The position numbers were made by a program, and so were the translations under genes. A model generated the notes under the pieces. The model made no database searches and had not been told where the DNA came from. It saw only the letters and a program-made list of their open reading frames with translations. Positions 25,148-35,107 of a stretch of 64,000 nt of DNA are shown one piece after another (position 1 is the stretch's first letter; each line of letters starts with the position of its first letter). Source of the stretch: Chloroflexota bacterium (GTDB lineage: Bacteria; Chloroflexota; Anaerolineae; Aggregatilineales; Phototrophicaceae); assembly GCA_026706395.1 (NCBI GenBank), contig JAPOYU010000131.1, positions 19,940 through 83,939 of the forward strand, in the 5' to 3' direction.

Positions 25148-26692
25148 ATGCACACCATTAAAGACCCGCAGTTCGGCGACATTCTCGATTATCAGCGCCT
25201 GCGCGCCGGCATGATGGACGTGCTGGACAACGTCTACCCGACCTTCAACCTGATGGGCTCCATGCTGGTCGCCACCCGCCATTTCAAGAACAACCCCAGT
25301 TATATGACCGCCTGCGCCGCCAGCGGACTGGCTTATATGATGCTGGTCGCCGCCGAAGAATACGAGTTGGCGGCCAAGCTCAAGGGCAAGATATTCACCC
25401 TGGGTTGGACGGAGGAGCACACTGGCACCGACCTGCTCAGCATCCGCACCCGCGCGACGCCCATCGCTGACGATCCGAGCGGCAAGCGTTATCACATCAA
25501 AGGGCAAAAGTGGCTCATCAATAATTCCTACCACGCCGATTATCACTCCGTCATCGCCAAGGTCGATCCGGCCGCCGATGGTCCCCGCTCCCTCTCGATA
25601 TTCGCCGTCCCGCATAGCAGCACTTGTGACTGGCAGCGTTTGGAAACGCACGTCCTGCGCAGCATGGTCCTGACCAAGTTCGATATTGACGGCCCCGGCA
25701 TCCTGATCGGCCAGGTGGGGCGCGGCCTGGAGATCTTGCAGCGGATGGCCCTGCCATCGAAATACCACTGCGCCTATATGGGCGTGAAAATGGTGGACGA
25801 CTCCCTGCCCGCCGCCATCGAGCACCTGTCGACCAAGAGCATCTTCGGCGACAATCCCATCGCCTTCAGCAATGTCTTCCGCCAGCTCTACAACCTCGTC
25901 CAGCAAGCGGCGCTGATCAACTTCTCCTTCTTCCGCGCCCTGGCCTTCAGCGACAGCCCCTTCCTGCAATTTCACGGCATCATGCTGAAATCATGGCTGC
26001 TGCTGAAATGCAATGAGATACTGTCGCAGAATCTGCTGGTGACCGGCTCGAAAGGCTTCCTGAAGGCTTCGAATATCGGCGGCAACGCTATCGATTCCTT
26101 CGTCTACCCCGTTTTCGACGGGCATTACACGCTCAACACCCTGCTCACCTATAAACATACGCGCCGCTACCTGGAAGCGACGGCGAAAGGCGATATCGCG
26201 GAGCGGATGCGCATCCTGAGCGAGAACGCCTATGTGCCGCTGGAAGGCAAGCAGATCCTCAACAACAGCCGCGAGACCCGCCGCCCGCCTTTCTTCGACT
26301 ATGCCGATTACATCAAGCGCTGCGCCTTGCCGATCGACCTCGACGCCCGCCTCTTGATTCGGGCGGGGGCGGGCATCATGGACGCGATTCAAGACCGCGC
26401 CGCCACCAACGAACCCGAGTACCGCTACAAAATCGGCATGCTGGTGCACAATCTGGAGGCCCTGCTATCGGCGGTGGAGTTGTGGAAAGTGACCGCCAAC
26501 GACAACTATCTCAACGCCATCATCATGCAATACAACGATGTCGGCAAGCTGATAAACCGCATCATCAGCGAGGGCGACCTGCCGGTGGACTTCATCGAGC
26601 CGCTGCGTCAACTGCCGCTGCCCAATGCCGAAGACCCGCAGGGCTACCTGCTGAATCTGCTTGACGTGAAAGGGCAGATTCGGCCTGATTGA
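25148..26692 (+). CDS. Acyl-CoA dehydrogenase family protein (paralog 2)
   Basis: 514 residues, collinear with paralog 1 (21851-23413): both start with a FGDI...D motif, share TEE-x-x-G-(S/T)-D-LLS, KWLINNSYHADYH, GPRSLSIF, ETHVLR and FDIDGPG, and end in matching helical domains. Known AidB-like and other ACADs oxidise acyl-CoA thioesters with FAD; the substrate here is unknown. The pair could form a heteromer. The immediate upstream sequence is a G-rich repeat, and the 1.7-kb insert between the paralogs differs in base composition. Confidence 0.82.
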   Translation: MHTIKDPQFGDILDYQRLRAGMMDVLDNVYPTFNLMGSMLVATRHFKNNPSYMTACAASGLAYMMLVAAEEYELAAKLKGKIFTLGWTEEHTGTDLLSIRTRATPIADDPSGKRYHIKGQKWLINNSYHADYHSVIAKVDPAADGPRSLSIFAVPHSSTCDWQRLETHVLRSMVLTKFDIDGPGILIGQVGRGLEILQRMALPSKYHCAYMGVKMVDDSLPAAIEHLSTKSIFGDNPIAFSNVFRQLYNLVQQAALINFSFFRALAFSDSPFLQFHGIMLKSWLLLKCNEILSQNLLVTGSKGFLKASNIGGNAIDSFVYPVFDGHYTLNTLLTYKHTRRYLEATAKGDIAERMRILSENAYVPLEGKQILNNSRETRRPPFFDYADYIKRCALPIDLDARLLIRAGAGIMDAIQDRAATNEPEYRYKIGMLVHNLEALLSAVELWKVTANDNYLNAIIMQYNDVGKLINRIISEGDLPVDFIEPLRQLPLPNAEDPQGYLLNLLDVKGQIRPD

Positions 26693-26736
26693 ACGGACCG
26701 TATCTTGTCCTGGTGAATGGCTGCCGGCTCTTCGTT

Positions 26737-27522
26737 TTAGGGCTTCGAAAGTGAAAGCGCTTCCGTCACCGATCGTCCCGCTCGCTGCAGCAGAGCGACC
26801 TCGGAAAAAGCGCTCAAGACCCGCATGCCCTTTCCCGCCCAGTGAGCCAGGCGGTCAAGATCATTCATTTGAATGCCCGGCGCGACGCCATGCTTTTGAC
26901 AGGCTGCAAGCGTCTTTTCTATCGCCGAAAGCAGCGGCGCCGAATCCAACTGACCGGCCACGCCCAAGTCGATTGACAGATCGGTGGGGCCGATGAGCAG
27001 GGCGTCGACGCCGGCTATTGAAGCGACCGTGTCAATGTCCTCAATCAGGTCCCGTGTTTCAACCTGGATGATCAGCAGCGTCTCTTCATTCGCCGCGCGC
27101 AGATTCTCCGCCAGCGGGCCGCCTTGAAAATCGGTGTGCCCACGCGAGAACGAGCAGCCACGCCCTCCCAGCGGTGGATACTTCATCATGTTCACCACAT
27201 CACGCACATCATCAGCCGTGCGCAGTCGCGGCGCCATAATCCCCTGCGCGCCCACGTCAAGCGCGCGCGCAATATAGGGATACTCCTTGTCCGGCACGCG
27301 AACCAGCGGCGTGATGCCGATATGGCGGCCAAACCGGCTCAGATCCGCGACCGACTCGTAGTCAAAGACACCATGCTCCATATCTATGGTGGCAAAGTCA
27401 TATCCGGCATTTGTGAGCGCTTGCATAACCGCCGGCTGTCGAAACTCGATCAACATTGTGCCAGCCACAGCATGCCCGGCGCGGAGCAGCGTCTTCATAC
27501 GATTCGAAGGAATGATGCTCAT
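26737..27522 (-). CDS. HpcH/HpaI family aldolase
   Basis: Class II pyruvate aldolase of 261 residues. H50 (DMEHG), R75, and the metal ligands E155 (QVETRD) and D181 (GPTDLS) match the HpaI/GarL pattern. Known members cleave 4-hydroxy-2-oxo acids, including 2-keto-3-deoxy-glucarate and 2-keto-3-deoxy-rhamnonate, to pyruvate and an aldehyde. It lies at the distal end of the minus-strand importer operon of the predicted uronate locus, 80 bases after the OppF stop, which makes a keto-deoxy sugar acid the natural candidate. Confidence 0.87.
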   Translation of the reverse strand: MSIIPSNRMKTLLRAGHAVAGTMLIEFRQPAVMQALTNAGYDFATIDMEHGVFDYESVADLSRFGRHIGITPLVRVPDKEYPYIARALDVGAQGIMAPRLRTADDVRDVVNMMKYPPLGGRGCSFSRGHTDFQGGPLAENLRAANEETLLIIQVETRDLIEDIDTVASIAGVDALLIGPTDLSIDLGVAGQLDSAPLLSAIEKTLAACQKHGVAPGIQMNDLDRLAHWAGKGMRVLSAFSEVALLQRAGRSVTEALSLSKP

Positions 27523-27601
27523 GGGATTGCCCTCGGTTGAAACGAAGCGCCCTCATGCTGGATTGAACTGGAGCGGGCGCATGAATGCGGCGCTTTTCCT
27601 A

Positions 27602-28663
27602 TCATCTCTCTGTTGGCGGCGGCGCGGTATAGACCGGCAATTCTTTCGTCTCCCCGCGTGAGAAACCGGTCAGGTCGAGCTCGTCGGCGAAATGACAGGC
27701 GACGTAGCGATCCCCCGCGACTTCGGCGAGGGGCGGTTCCTCAAGCGCGCAGAGCTCCTGCACATAAGGACAGCGCGTGCGGAAATTGCAGCCGCTGGGC
27801 GGGTTGGCCGCGCTGGGGACGGACCCGGACAGGGGTTTGCGGACGCGTTTGGCGAGGGGATCGGGAATCGGAATGGCGCCCAGAAGCGCTTCCGTATAAG
27901 GATGACGTGGCGACTCGTAGAGGTCGGTCGCATCAGCGATTTCGACGATCTTCCCAAGGTACATGACGACAACGCGCTTGCTGATATACTCCACCACGCT
28001 CAGGTCATGGGCGATGAACAGATAGGCGAGATTGAGCCGCTCCTGCAGATCCATCAGCAGGTTCAGCACCTGCGCTTGCACCGATACATCGAGCGCCGAT
28101 ACCGGCTCATCGCAGACGATCATCTCCGGGTTCAGCGCCAAGGCCCGGGCGATGCCGATGCGCTGCCGCTGGCCGCCGCTGAACTCATGCGGATACCGAT
28201 TCATCTGGGCCGCGTTCAGCCCCACCATATCCAGCAATTCTTCCACGCGTTCGGATTGCTGCGCTCGCGTCCCGATGCGGTTGATGCGCAGCGGTTCGGC
28301 GATGATATCATGCACCGTCATCCGCGGATCAAGCGATGAAAAGGGGTCTTGAAAGATGATCTGCATTTTCTGCCGGACGCGCTTCATCTCCCCGTGATCG
28401 AAGCCGACAATATTTTCAAGCTGGCCATCGAGGCGATAGAAAATCGAGCCCGAAGTCGGTTCGTGGAGGCGCAAGATACAGCGCCCGGTGGTGGTCTTGC
28501 CGCAACCGCTCTCGCCGACCAGACCAAGAGTTTGGCCTTCCGACACCGAGAAGCTGACATCATCGACCGCCCGTATCCAGCCGACCGTGCGTTTCAGAAT
28601 GCCTTTCCTGATCGGGAAATGCTTTTTCAGCCCCTGGACTTGCAGGATGGTTTCACTCGACAT
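27602..28663 (-). CDS. OppF/DppF-type ABC transporter ATP-binding protein
   Basis: 353 residues. Walker [10 protein letters not shown], signature LSGGQRQR (written [15 protein letters not shown] in this protein) and Walker [13 protein letters not shown] are present, with the oligopeptide-family Cys tail [14 protein letters not shown]. The N-terminal insert [21 protein letters not shown] is typical of OppF/DppF. Its start overlaps the end of the OppD gene by 11 bases. It is the last subunit of the minus-strand importer at 27.6-34.6 kb. Confidence 0.92.
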   Translation of the reverse strand: MSSETILQVQGLKKHFPIRKGILKRTVGWIRAVDDVSFSVSEGQTLGLVGESGCGKTTTGRCILRLHEPTSGSIFYRLDGQLENIVGFDHGEMKRVRQKMQIIFQDPFSSLDPRMTVHDIIAEPLRINRIGTRAQQSERVEELLDMVGLNAAQMNRYPHEFSGGQRQRIGIARALALNPEMIVCDEPVSALDVSVQAQVLNLLMDLQERLNLAYLFIAHDLSVVEYISKRVVVMYLGKIVEIADATDLYESPRHPYTEALLGAIPIPDPLAKRVRKPLSGSVPSAANPPSGCNFRTRCPYVQELCALEEPPLAEVAGDRYVACHFADELDLTGFSRGETKELPVYTAPPPTER

Positions 28664-29672
28664 GCTGTGTCATCGCCTCGTCCGAATACAGCCAGCATTT
28701 CGCGCGCTGTGATTCCGAGGGGTAGAACATCGGCGGCTCGCTCTGACAGATGGCCATCGCCTCCGGACAGCGTGGCGCAAAGGTGCAGCCTTCGGGGATA
28801 TCCTGCATCATCGGGACGGCCCCCTCGATCGGCGTCAAGCGCGCGCTTAAGCCAATCTGAGGGATTGACGCGAGCAATCCGCGCGTATAGGGATGGCGCG
28901 GATTATAGAAGATATCGACTGTGCTGCCCTCTTCAATGACCTTACCCAAATACATGACCATCACGCGGTCGCAGATCTCAGCGACGACGCCGAGGTTATG
29001 GGTGATCAGCATAATCGACATGTCGAAGTCGTTCTGCAAGTCGCGCATGAGATCGAGGATCTGCGCCTCAACCGTCACATCCAGGGCGGTGGTCGGTTCA
29101 TCGGCGATAAGCAGGCGCGGGTTGCAGGATAAGGCCATCGCGATCATCACCCGCTGCCGCATTCCCCCGGACAACTGATGCGGATAATCATCAATCTGGC
29201 TGTGCGGATCCGATAAGCCCACGCGATCGAGCAGTTCAAGCGCCCGCTTGCGCGCTTCCATTTTGCTCACCTGCTGATGCAGCACTATCGCCTCAACAAT
29301 CTGATTGCCGATGGTGTAAATCGGATTGAGCGATGTCATCGGTTCCTGAAAAATCATGCCGATGTCGTTGCCGCGCAGATTGCGCATGTCATCGCCGTTT
29401 GGATCCAGCCGGGCGATGTCGACCGCTCGTCCATGATCGTCGATGTATTCGATAGACCCGCCGACGATATCGCCTTGGGGACGTTCGATCAACTGCATGA
29501 TAGAATAAGCCGTTACGCTCTTGCCACAGCCGCTCTCCCCCACGATACCGAAGGTCTCGCCCCGTCTAATATCAAAATCGACGCCATCGACAGCGCGAAT
29601 CGTGCCTTGTTCGGTGCGGAACTGCGTTTTGAGGCCGCGCACGCGAAGGAGTGCATCGCTCTGCTCCGTCAT
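28653..29672 (-). CDS. OppD/DppD-type ABC transporter ATP-binding protein
   Basis: 339 residues with Walker [10 protein letters not shown], signature LSGGMRQR and Walker [14 protein letters not shown], and the C-terminal Cys motif [14 protein letters not shown]. It sits 13 bases after the OppC-like permease stop and overlaps the OppF-like ATPase, showing tight operon packing. Confidence 0.92.
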   Translation of the reverse strand: MTEQSDALLRVRGLKTQFRTEQGTIRAVDGVDFDIRRGETFGIVGESGCGKSVTAYSIMQLIERPQGDIVGGSIEYIDDHGRAVDIARLDPNGDDMRNLRGNDIGMIFQEPMTSLNPIYTIGNQIVEAIVLHQQVSKMEARKRALELLDRVGLSDPHSQIDDYPHQLSGGMRQRVMIAMALSCNPRLLIADEPTTALDVTVEAQILDLMRDLQNDFDMSIMLITHNLGVVAEICDRVMVMYLGKVIEEGSTVDIFYNPRHPYTRGLLASIPQIGLSARLTPIEGAVPMMQDIPEGCTFAPRCPEAMAICQSEPPMFYPSESQRAKCWLYSDEAMTQHVE

Positions 29673-29685
29673 GTCGTCGCCTCGG

Positions 29686-30804
29686 TCATTGTGAGTAAGG
29701 GTCGGCGGCGTCGCGCAGGCCGTCGCCCAGGAAGTTAAACGCCAAGGTCGTCACGATGATGACGATCGCCGGGGTAAAGAGCCAGGGGAAGTTGACCACG
29801 GATTGCACATTCTGCGCCTCCCGCAGCAATGCGCCGAGGCTGGTCATCGGCGGCTGGATGCCGAATCCCAGGAAGCTGAGCGATGTCTCGACGATGATCA
29901 TGACCGGCACGGCAAGCGTAGCCACGACGATAATGTGGCTGAGCGCGTTGGGCAGCATGTGCTTGAAGATGTTGTAGGAGCTTGACGCGCCGCTCGCCTT
30001 CGCCGCCATGACGTAGTCCATGCTGCGCAAGATGAGCACCTTGCCGCGAACCTCCCGCGCCATGCCCATCCAGCCCAGAAAGGCAAGGATGGTGATGATG
30101 CCGAAGTAGATCCGCACCGAAGACCAATCGGTTGGCATCACTGCCGCCAGCGTCATCCAAAGCGGAATCCGCGGGATGGAGCTCAAGAATTCGATCACGC
30201 GCTGAACGATCAAGTCCACAACCCCGCCGTAGTAACCGGACAGCGTACCCAGCACCGCTCCCAGCACTACGCTGATGGCGACGCTGAGCATCCCGGCGGT
30301 GAGCGTGACCTGCGCGCCCGTCAATACGCGCGAAAAGACATCCTGCCCAAATCGGTCCGTGCCAAACAGGAAAATCTTGCCCGGCTCGTCAACGCCGAAG
30401 AAGTGGATATCGGACTTGACGATGCCCAGCAGACTGTATTCGGCGCCGCGCGTGAAGAAGTGGATGTAGTATTTCTGTTCGGTATCGGCAACATAGGTCC
30501 GCTGAAAGGTCTCCATATCCAGTTCTTGCTTGTAGCCATAAACGAATGGGCGCGAAGGCCCGTTCTCATCCCAAAACCAGATCGGCATGGGCGGGGTGTA
30601 AACGAACTTGCCGAACTTCTCGTTGGTGGGATAGGGCGAGAAGAATTCGGCGAACAAAATGACCACATATACGATGATGAGAAATAGGCCCGAGAACATC
30701 GCCAAACGATGCCGCTTGAACTTGATGAACATCAGGTCCCACTGCGACAGGCCCTGCTGCACCCCTTTAGTTATCTGCGCCGGCTTGGGCGATGCGTCAG
30801 ACAT
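29686..30804 (-). CDS. ABC transporter permease, OppC-like
   Basis: 372 residues: an N-terminal OppC helix (hydrophobic run at 35-56), a large periplasmic loop of about 100 residues, and the BPD_transp_1 core with cytoplasmic loop AAKASGASSSYNIFKHMLPNA. The periplasmic insertion (residues about 60-150) is shared with the OppC-like protein at 39552-40709, showing that the two importers in this locus are related to each other more than to the one at 12-14 kb. Confidence 0.9.
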   Translation of the reverse strand: MSDASPKPAQITKGVQQGLSQWDLMFIKFKRHRLAMFSGLFLIIVYVVILFAEFFSPYPTNEKFGKFVYTPPMPIWFWDENGPSRPFVYGYKQELDMETFQRTYVADTEQKYYIHFFTRGAEYSLLGIVKSDIHFFGVDEPGKIFLFGTDRFGQDVFSRVLTGAQVTLTAGMLSVAISVVLGAVLGTLSGYYGGVVDLIVQRVIEFLSSIPRIPLWMTLAAVMPTDWSSVRIYFGIITILAFLGWMGMAREVRGKVLILRSMDYVMAAKASGASSSYNIFKHMLPNALSHIIVVATLAVPVMIIVETSLSFLGFGIQPPMTSLGALLREAQNVQSVVNFPWLFTPAIVIIVTTLAFNFLGDGLRDAADPYSQ

Positions 30805-30817
30805 GGCAAAAGCGGCC

Positions 30818-31807
30818 TCACTCGAATTCGACGCGCGGATCGACAGCGACCAGCGCGATATCGGCCAGCAGGTTGCCGACCAATAAAAGCAGGCTTTGAA
30901 AGAACAGGATCGTTCCCGCCAGGTACATATCCTGGTTGGTCAGCGCCTTGTAAAGCACAGGACCCAGCGTCGGCAGCGAGAGCACGATGGATACAATCGT
31001 CGAGCCGGACAATATCTGCGGGAAGCGCATGCCGACCGCCATGATAATGGGCGAGACGGCATTCATCGTGGCGTGCTTGCGAATGACGACGCCTTCGCGC
31101 AAACCCTTGGCCCGCGCCGTCGCCACATACTGCATCTTGAGCACGTCCAGCAGATTGCCGCGCATCCGCCGGGCGATGCCCGCGGTCCCGGCTGTGCCCA
31201 GAACGACGACCGGTATCCACAGATGCGCCAGCAAATCCAGCGCTTTGCCGATGCTCCAGGGCGCGTCCAAGTACTCATTTGAGAACAAGCCGCCCAGAGC
31301 CGGAATGCCGAAGACAAAATAGCCGACATACATCAGGATCAGCGCCAGCAAAAAATTGGGTATCGACAGACCGATGAAGCCGATGAAAGTCGCCACATGA
31401 TCGCCCAGCGTGTATTGGTGCGTCGCCGAAAAGATGCCGATGGCGATGCCGACGACCAAAATGAAAAGCTGCGTGCTGACGGCAATCAAGACGGTGTAGC
31501 CGAGAAAATGGGCGATAACCTCAAGATTCTGTTTGCCGTAATAAGTGAAGGACGTGCCGAAATCGCCGCGCAGCCAGCCGGAGACCCACTTGAGATACTG
31601 CACGGTCAAGGGCTCATCAAAGCCGTAGCGCACTTTGAGACTCTCGATCTGGTCCTGCGAGATAGACTCGCCCTGGGACTCGAGCTCGGTGACGATCGAA
31701 TCGAGGTAGGAGCCCGGCGGCAGCTGCGTGAGCACAAAGATGAAGATCGACAGCGCGACCAGCGTCGGGATCATCAAGAGTATGCGTTTGACGATGTACT
31801 GCGGCAT
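30818..31807 (-). CDS. ABC transporter permease, OppB-like
   Basis: 329 residues with the OppB N terminus (YIVKRILLMIPTLVALS), the helix-rich core and the docking loop ARAKGLREGVVIRKHATMNA. It is 13 bases upstream of its OppC partner. Shares its general length and sequence layout with the OppB-like protein at 38578-39555 in the divergent operon. Confidence 0.92.
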   Translation of the reverse strand: MPQYIVKRILLMIPTLVALSIFIFVLTQLPPGSYLDSIVTELESQGESISQDQIESLKVRYGFDEPLTVQYLKWVSGWLRGDFGTSFTYYGKQNLEVIAHFLGYTVLIAVSTQLFILVVGIAIGIFSATHQYTLGDHVATFIGFIGLSIPNFLLALILMYVGYFVFGIPALGGLFSNEYLDAPWSIGKALDLLAHLWIPVVVLGTAGTAGIARRMRGNLLDVLKMQYVATARAKGLREGVVIRKHATMNAVSPIIMAVGMRFPQILSGSTIVSIVLSLPTLGPVLYKALTNQDMYLAGTILFFQSLLLLVGNLLADIALVAVDPRVEFE

Positions 31808-31875
31808 GGCGTATCAACCAGAGCGGGCTCCACGCGCCGCGCGGAGAAGCCCGCCATTTGCAATCGCTGTTCGAG

Positions 31876-32583
31876 TTAGACGTCGACCGTCCAATCCGGC
31901 TCCCGTCCCAGCTTTTCGTAGATGCGGCGTCGGCCTCGCTTGTCGCCTTCCGCAACAACCCAGGCATGCTTCGCCACTTCCTCGGCAATTTCCAGCGGCA
32001 CAACGATGACGCCATCGCCATCCGCCAAGACCAAGTCTTTCGGTCTAACGAGCACGCCACCGATATTGACGGGAATCTGGGTTGAGTCGAGTTCCAGCCG
32101 GCCGGGACGGATGGACTGAGTGACACGGCGCGAGTAGACCGGCACCCGCTGCTTGATTAGTTCATCGGTATCGCGGGCGCCGCCGTTGGTCACGATGCCG
32201 ACTGCGCCGGCAGCGATCCAAGCGAAACCGTTGTTGGAGCCGATAAAGCCGACCGTGCCGATTTCGCCGCCGTCAATGACGATCACATCGCCCTTCTGAA
32301 TCTCGTCGACAGGTGGACCGCCGGCATACGTCCGATACCAGTTGCCCTTCCAGGTCTCGAAGTCTTCCGGTTCATAGGCGTCAACCGGCCGCGCAGTCGG
32401 CATGAAACGGACTGTGTACGCCAGGCCACAGAAACGGTGCGAGAAGTTATCGATATCGCGCCATAAAGGGCGGATGTCTCCCGCGACCAAGCCGATGTCC
32501 TGACGCCGCAAAGCGTCCATGCCATCGCAGACATCGGTCAAGCGCAATCCTTCATATCTTTCCAGAATATCGTACTCCGACAT
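31876..32583 (-). CDS. RraA family protein (4-hydroxy-4-methyl-2-oxoglutarate aldolase-like)
   Basis: 235 residues from the ATG at 32583 (MSEYDILERYEGL), preceded by AAAGG. The family core NNGFAWIAAGAVGIVTNGGARD carries the Arg-Asp pair that binds the metal and substrate in HMG/CHA aldolases. RraA-fold proteins include class II pyruvate aldolases and the RNase E inhibitor; E. coli-type RNase E regulation is unlikely here. It lies inside the importer operon between the SBP gene and OppB, so cleavage of an oxo-acid sugar fragment is plausible. Confidence 0.82.
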   Translation of the reverse strand: MSEYDILERYEGLRLTDVCDGMDALRRQDIGLVAGDIRPLWRDIDNFSHRFCGLAYTVRFMPTARPVDAYEPEDFETWKGNWYRTYAGGPPVDEIQKGDVIVIDGGEIGTVGFIGSNNGFAWIAAGAVGIVTNGGARDTDELIKQRVPVYSRRVTQSIRPGRLELDSTQIPVNIGGVLVRPKDLVLADGDGVIVVPLEIAEEVAKHAWVVAEGDKRGRRRIYEKLGREPDWTVDV

Positions 32584-32688
32584 GTCTTTGCCTTTCGCTT
32601 CAAGATGTTTATGAATTGTGAGACCGAGCCCGCGCATCCAGATTCTGATGACACGGACCCGGTTACAAAGTTTACCGGCGACCAGCCG

Positions 32689-34599
32689 CTACTGATGATC
32701 GGCCTCAATCCAAAACTGGAAGGGATCGGTGCAGCCGATGAATCCGCCGTGATGGTAGCTCCAGGTGCAGTCCCTCTTGACGTTGCGGAACCAGGTCTTT
32801 CTGATGACCGGTTTCGGCAAGGGCCCGACGACGCCGATGACCCACATGTTCTCGGCCTGCGTGCGGAGAATCGTGTCGTAGAGCTGGTCGCGTTCCATTT
32901 CGTCAGATGTCGCCAAGATCCGCGTCCAGACATCCTGCAGGTCCTTGATGTATTGCGGCGGCTCTTCGCCTTGCTCGCCGTTGGTGTGGTACCAAAGGCC
33001 CCAGAGGGGCGCCCAATCGGTATTGGTGCTGATGGGCACCAGATCGGTTTCGGTGGCGGCTTTCGCCATTGGCCAGCCGACGAACTGCATGTCACCGGCC
33101 CTCATGCGTTGGCCCCAAAGCGCGTTGTCGATCGGACGGATGATGAACTCGACGCCGACGTCCGCGTAGTCGTCACGAATGAGATTGAGGTTGTCAATCA
33201 TCGGCAGCCGGTTGTTGGGCACTTCGATAACTATCGACAAGCGATTCCCATCAGACTTCAGGCGGAAGCCGTCGCCGTCCCGTTCGGCCAAGCCGACTTC
33301 GTCCAGCAGGGCGTTCGCTCCGTCCGGATCATACTCGGTGTAGGCGCGGGCGTATTCTTCTTTGTAATAGCGGGATTCGACCGGCGGCAGCGTCGCCGCA
33401 GTCGCTTGTCCCTGCCCGAAGTAGAGCGTGTCGTTCACGCGCTCGCGATTGATTGCGATGGACATCGCGCGGCGGAAACGCACATCCTGGTAGAGTTCCC
33501 TATCGACTGGATCGGGTGTGTTCAGGTTGATCCAGATCGCGGCTTCGGAGATTTGCAGGTCGCCCCAGCGCAGGATTTCATATTCATTCGCTTCGGCGTT
33601 TTCGACATAAAGCGCCATGTCGGCGAAAGTCAGGGCGCGCGCCGCCTGGAAGTTCGGCTCACCGGCCAGAATACGCAGCTTCATGACTTCGCCATCGACA
33701 ACGCGGAAGTCGATCCGGTCGATGTAGGGCAACTGATTGCCTTCCGTATCGACAGCGAAGAAGTAGGGATTCCGCTCGAAGACGAAGCGATCGCCCGGCG
33801 GCTCGATAGTCGGCACCCAAGCCAGCATGGTCGGGAGTTCGGGATTGTTCATGCCGCGGCTGTTGCCGCCGCCCGAGGTATTCCAGCGCAGGTAAAAGAG
33901 GTCAACCCAGTTCGAGACGCCCGCTTCGTCGATACGCGCTTGCAGCTCATCTTCGGAAGTGTGGTTCTTGTGGAACTGCTTCATGTATTGAGCGGGCAGA
34001 TAGGTGTGGAACTCCTTCGTCAGCAGCGTGAGGAACATGCCGTGCGGCTCGGGAAACTTAAAGACGACCGTGAGACCGTCGATCTGTTCCACTGTGCCGA
34101 CGTGGCCATTCGGCGTGCGCATGAAGCCGGGTTTGACCGGGCGCAGCTCGTCATTGCTGATGACATCGTTGTACCAGAACATGACATCGTCAGCGGTCAT
34201 CGGCGCGCCATCGGACCACTTCAAGCCTTCGCGCAGCCTGATCGTGAATTCCTGGCTATCGTCGCTGATCTCCCAGCTCTCCGCCAAACTGGGAACCGTC
34301 GCATTCTGGTCGTTGTTCCACATGAGCAGACCAATGTCCTGCCAGATCACCAGGTTGGACAGGCGGCTGATGTTGTCGCCGAAGGTCAGCCAAGTCCCGC
34401 CGTAGACGCCGATTTCTTCGATCGGTTCGACGACGAGCGGATTGGCCGGCAGGCGCTCTTCGACCGGCGGCAACTCCCCAGCCGCGACCATTTCCGCCAG
34501 CGCCGGCGCCTCGCTATAAGTCATCTGCCCGGCAACGGGGGCAGAAAGCAAGGCGACAGGCAAGACCAGCACAAAAAGGGTGAACAAACGTCTAAACAT
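32689..34599 (-). CDS. Extracellular solute-binding protein, family 5
   Basis: 636 residues: signal peptide 1-25 (ending PVAGQ), then a shared N-terminal segment (APALAEMVAAGELPPVEERLP) and the SBP_bac_5 fold with KWSDGAPMTADDVMFWY. AGGAGGAGG lies just before the ATG. The N-terminal ELPPVEERLP motif is also in the divergent SBP at 35108, so the two are paralogs of a subgroup larger than classical OppA. It heads the minus-strand importer operon. Locus content suggests an oligosaccharide rather than a peptide ligand. Confidence 0.9.
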   Translation of the reverse strand: MFRRLFTLFVLVLPVALLSAPVAGQMTYSEAPALAEMVAAGELPPVEERLPANPLVVEPIEEIGVYGGTWLTFGDNISRLSNLVIWQDIGLLMWNNDQNATVPSLAESWEISDDSQEFTIRLREGLKWSDGAPMTADDVMFWYNDVISNDELRPVKPGFMRTPNGHVGTVEQIDGLTVVFKFPEPHGMFLTLLTKEFHTYLPAQYMKQFHKNHTSEDELQARIDEAGVSNWVDLFYLRWNTSGGGNSRGMNNPELPTMLAWVPTIEPPGDRFVFERNPYFFAVDTEGNQLPYIDRIDFRVVDGEVMKLRILAGEPNFQAARALTFADMALYVENAEANEYEILRWGDLQISEAAIWINLNTPDPVDRELYQDVRFRRAMSIAINRERVNDTLYFGQGQATAATLPPVESRYYKEEYARAYTEYDPDGANALLDEVGLAERDGDGFRLKSDGNRLSIVIEVPNNRLPMIDNLNLIRDDYADVGVEFIIRPIDNALWGQRMRAGDMQFVGWPMAKAATETDLVPISTNTDWAPLWGLWYHTNGEQGEEPPQYIKDLQDVWTRILATSDEMERDQLYDTILRTQAENMWVIGVVGPLPKPVIRKTWFRNVKRDCTWSYHHGGFIGCTDPFQFWIEADHQ

Positions 34600-34633
34600 A
34601 ATCCTCCTCCTTAGTTGACTTCTATTCTTCAGC

Positions 34634-34655
34634 GCTCCGCAATTGGCTGCGGAGC
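34634..34655 (-). promoter_or_regulatory. Stem-loop in the leader of the minus-strand SBP gene
   Basis: GCTCCGCA and TGCGGAGC form a perfect 8-bp stem with a 6-base loop. There is no T-run on either side, so it is not a standard terminator. It could stabilise the mRNA or bind a regulator. Confidence 0.5.
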
Positions 34656-35034
34656 ATCATGAACGAAACGCCGATACATACCTCCTTGCAATCTACGCGC
34701 GGATCGCTTTCATTTCAGTTCGTATCCGCCTGGCAGCCCCGGCCAATGCGGGCCGCATCGCCCTGGACAAGAGACCTAATCCCAGCAGCATTTGTCGCTA
34801 TGAGAAGACGGAATAACGGCGCAGCAGGAACGCTCGCGCCAGAGAAAACATGAGCTTTGGAGACGTCGAATGAGCGTTTCTTCCAATAAGTCATTTTCTT
34901 CAACTGCAAAATTCAGTTCTGATAATTTAACTAAACAGTTCAGTTCTGTCAAAACATCAGCAAACGCAATCAGGGCGTCGGTCATCTTCTCAGTCATCTA
35001 GCCGTGCTGGTCCGCAATTGCAATTACCGGCTTT

Positions 35035-35063
35035 TTGACAGTAGCAGCCCAGCATTTTATACT
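35035..35063 (+). promoter_or_regulatory. Near-consensus sigma-70 promoter of the plus-strand importer operon
   Basis: TTGACA and TATACT separated by exactly 17 bases, 44 bases upstream of the SBP ATG at 35108. This is the best-matching promoter in the window. Confidence 0.75.
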
Positions 35064-35107
35064 CTCCGCAACGCCAAAACATTGATGGAACAGATTGGAG
35101 AATAGTC

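Larger units (their letters stand above)
34600..35107. other. Divergent intergenic region between two SBP-led importer operons
   Basis: 508 bases between oppositely transcribed binding-protein genes. It contains a strong GC stem-loop at 34634-34655 in the leader of the minus-strand SBP gene, an AT-rich middle with two copies of CAGTTCTG near 34.91-34.95 kb, and a near-consensus promoter for the plus-strand operon at 35035-35063. It is the natural control point of the whole locus. Confidence 0.7.

Noticed and set aside
32605..34614. 669-codon open frame opposite the second binding protein
   Set aside because: Antisense mirror of a clear SBP_bac_5 gene; Arg/Asp-rich low-information protein.
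34776..34997. 73-codon minus-strand frame in the divergent intergenic region
   Set aside because: The first 40 residues look helical and plausible, but there is no ribosome-binding site and the last third is Cys/Ser junk-like; too weak to list as a gene.
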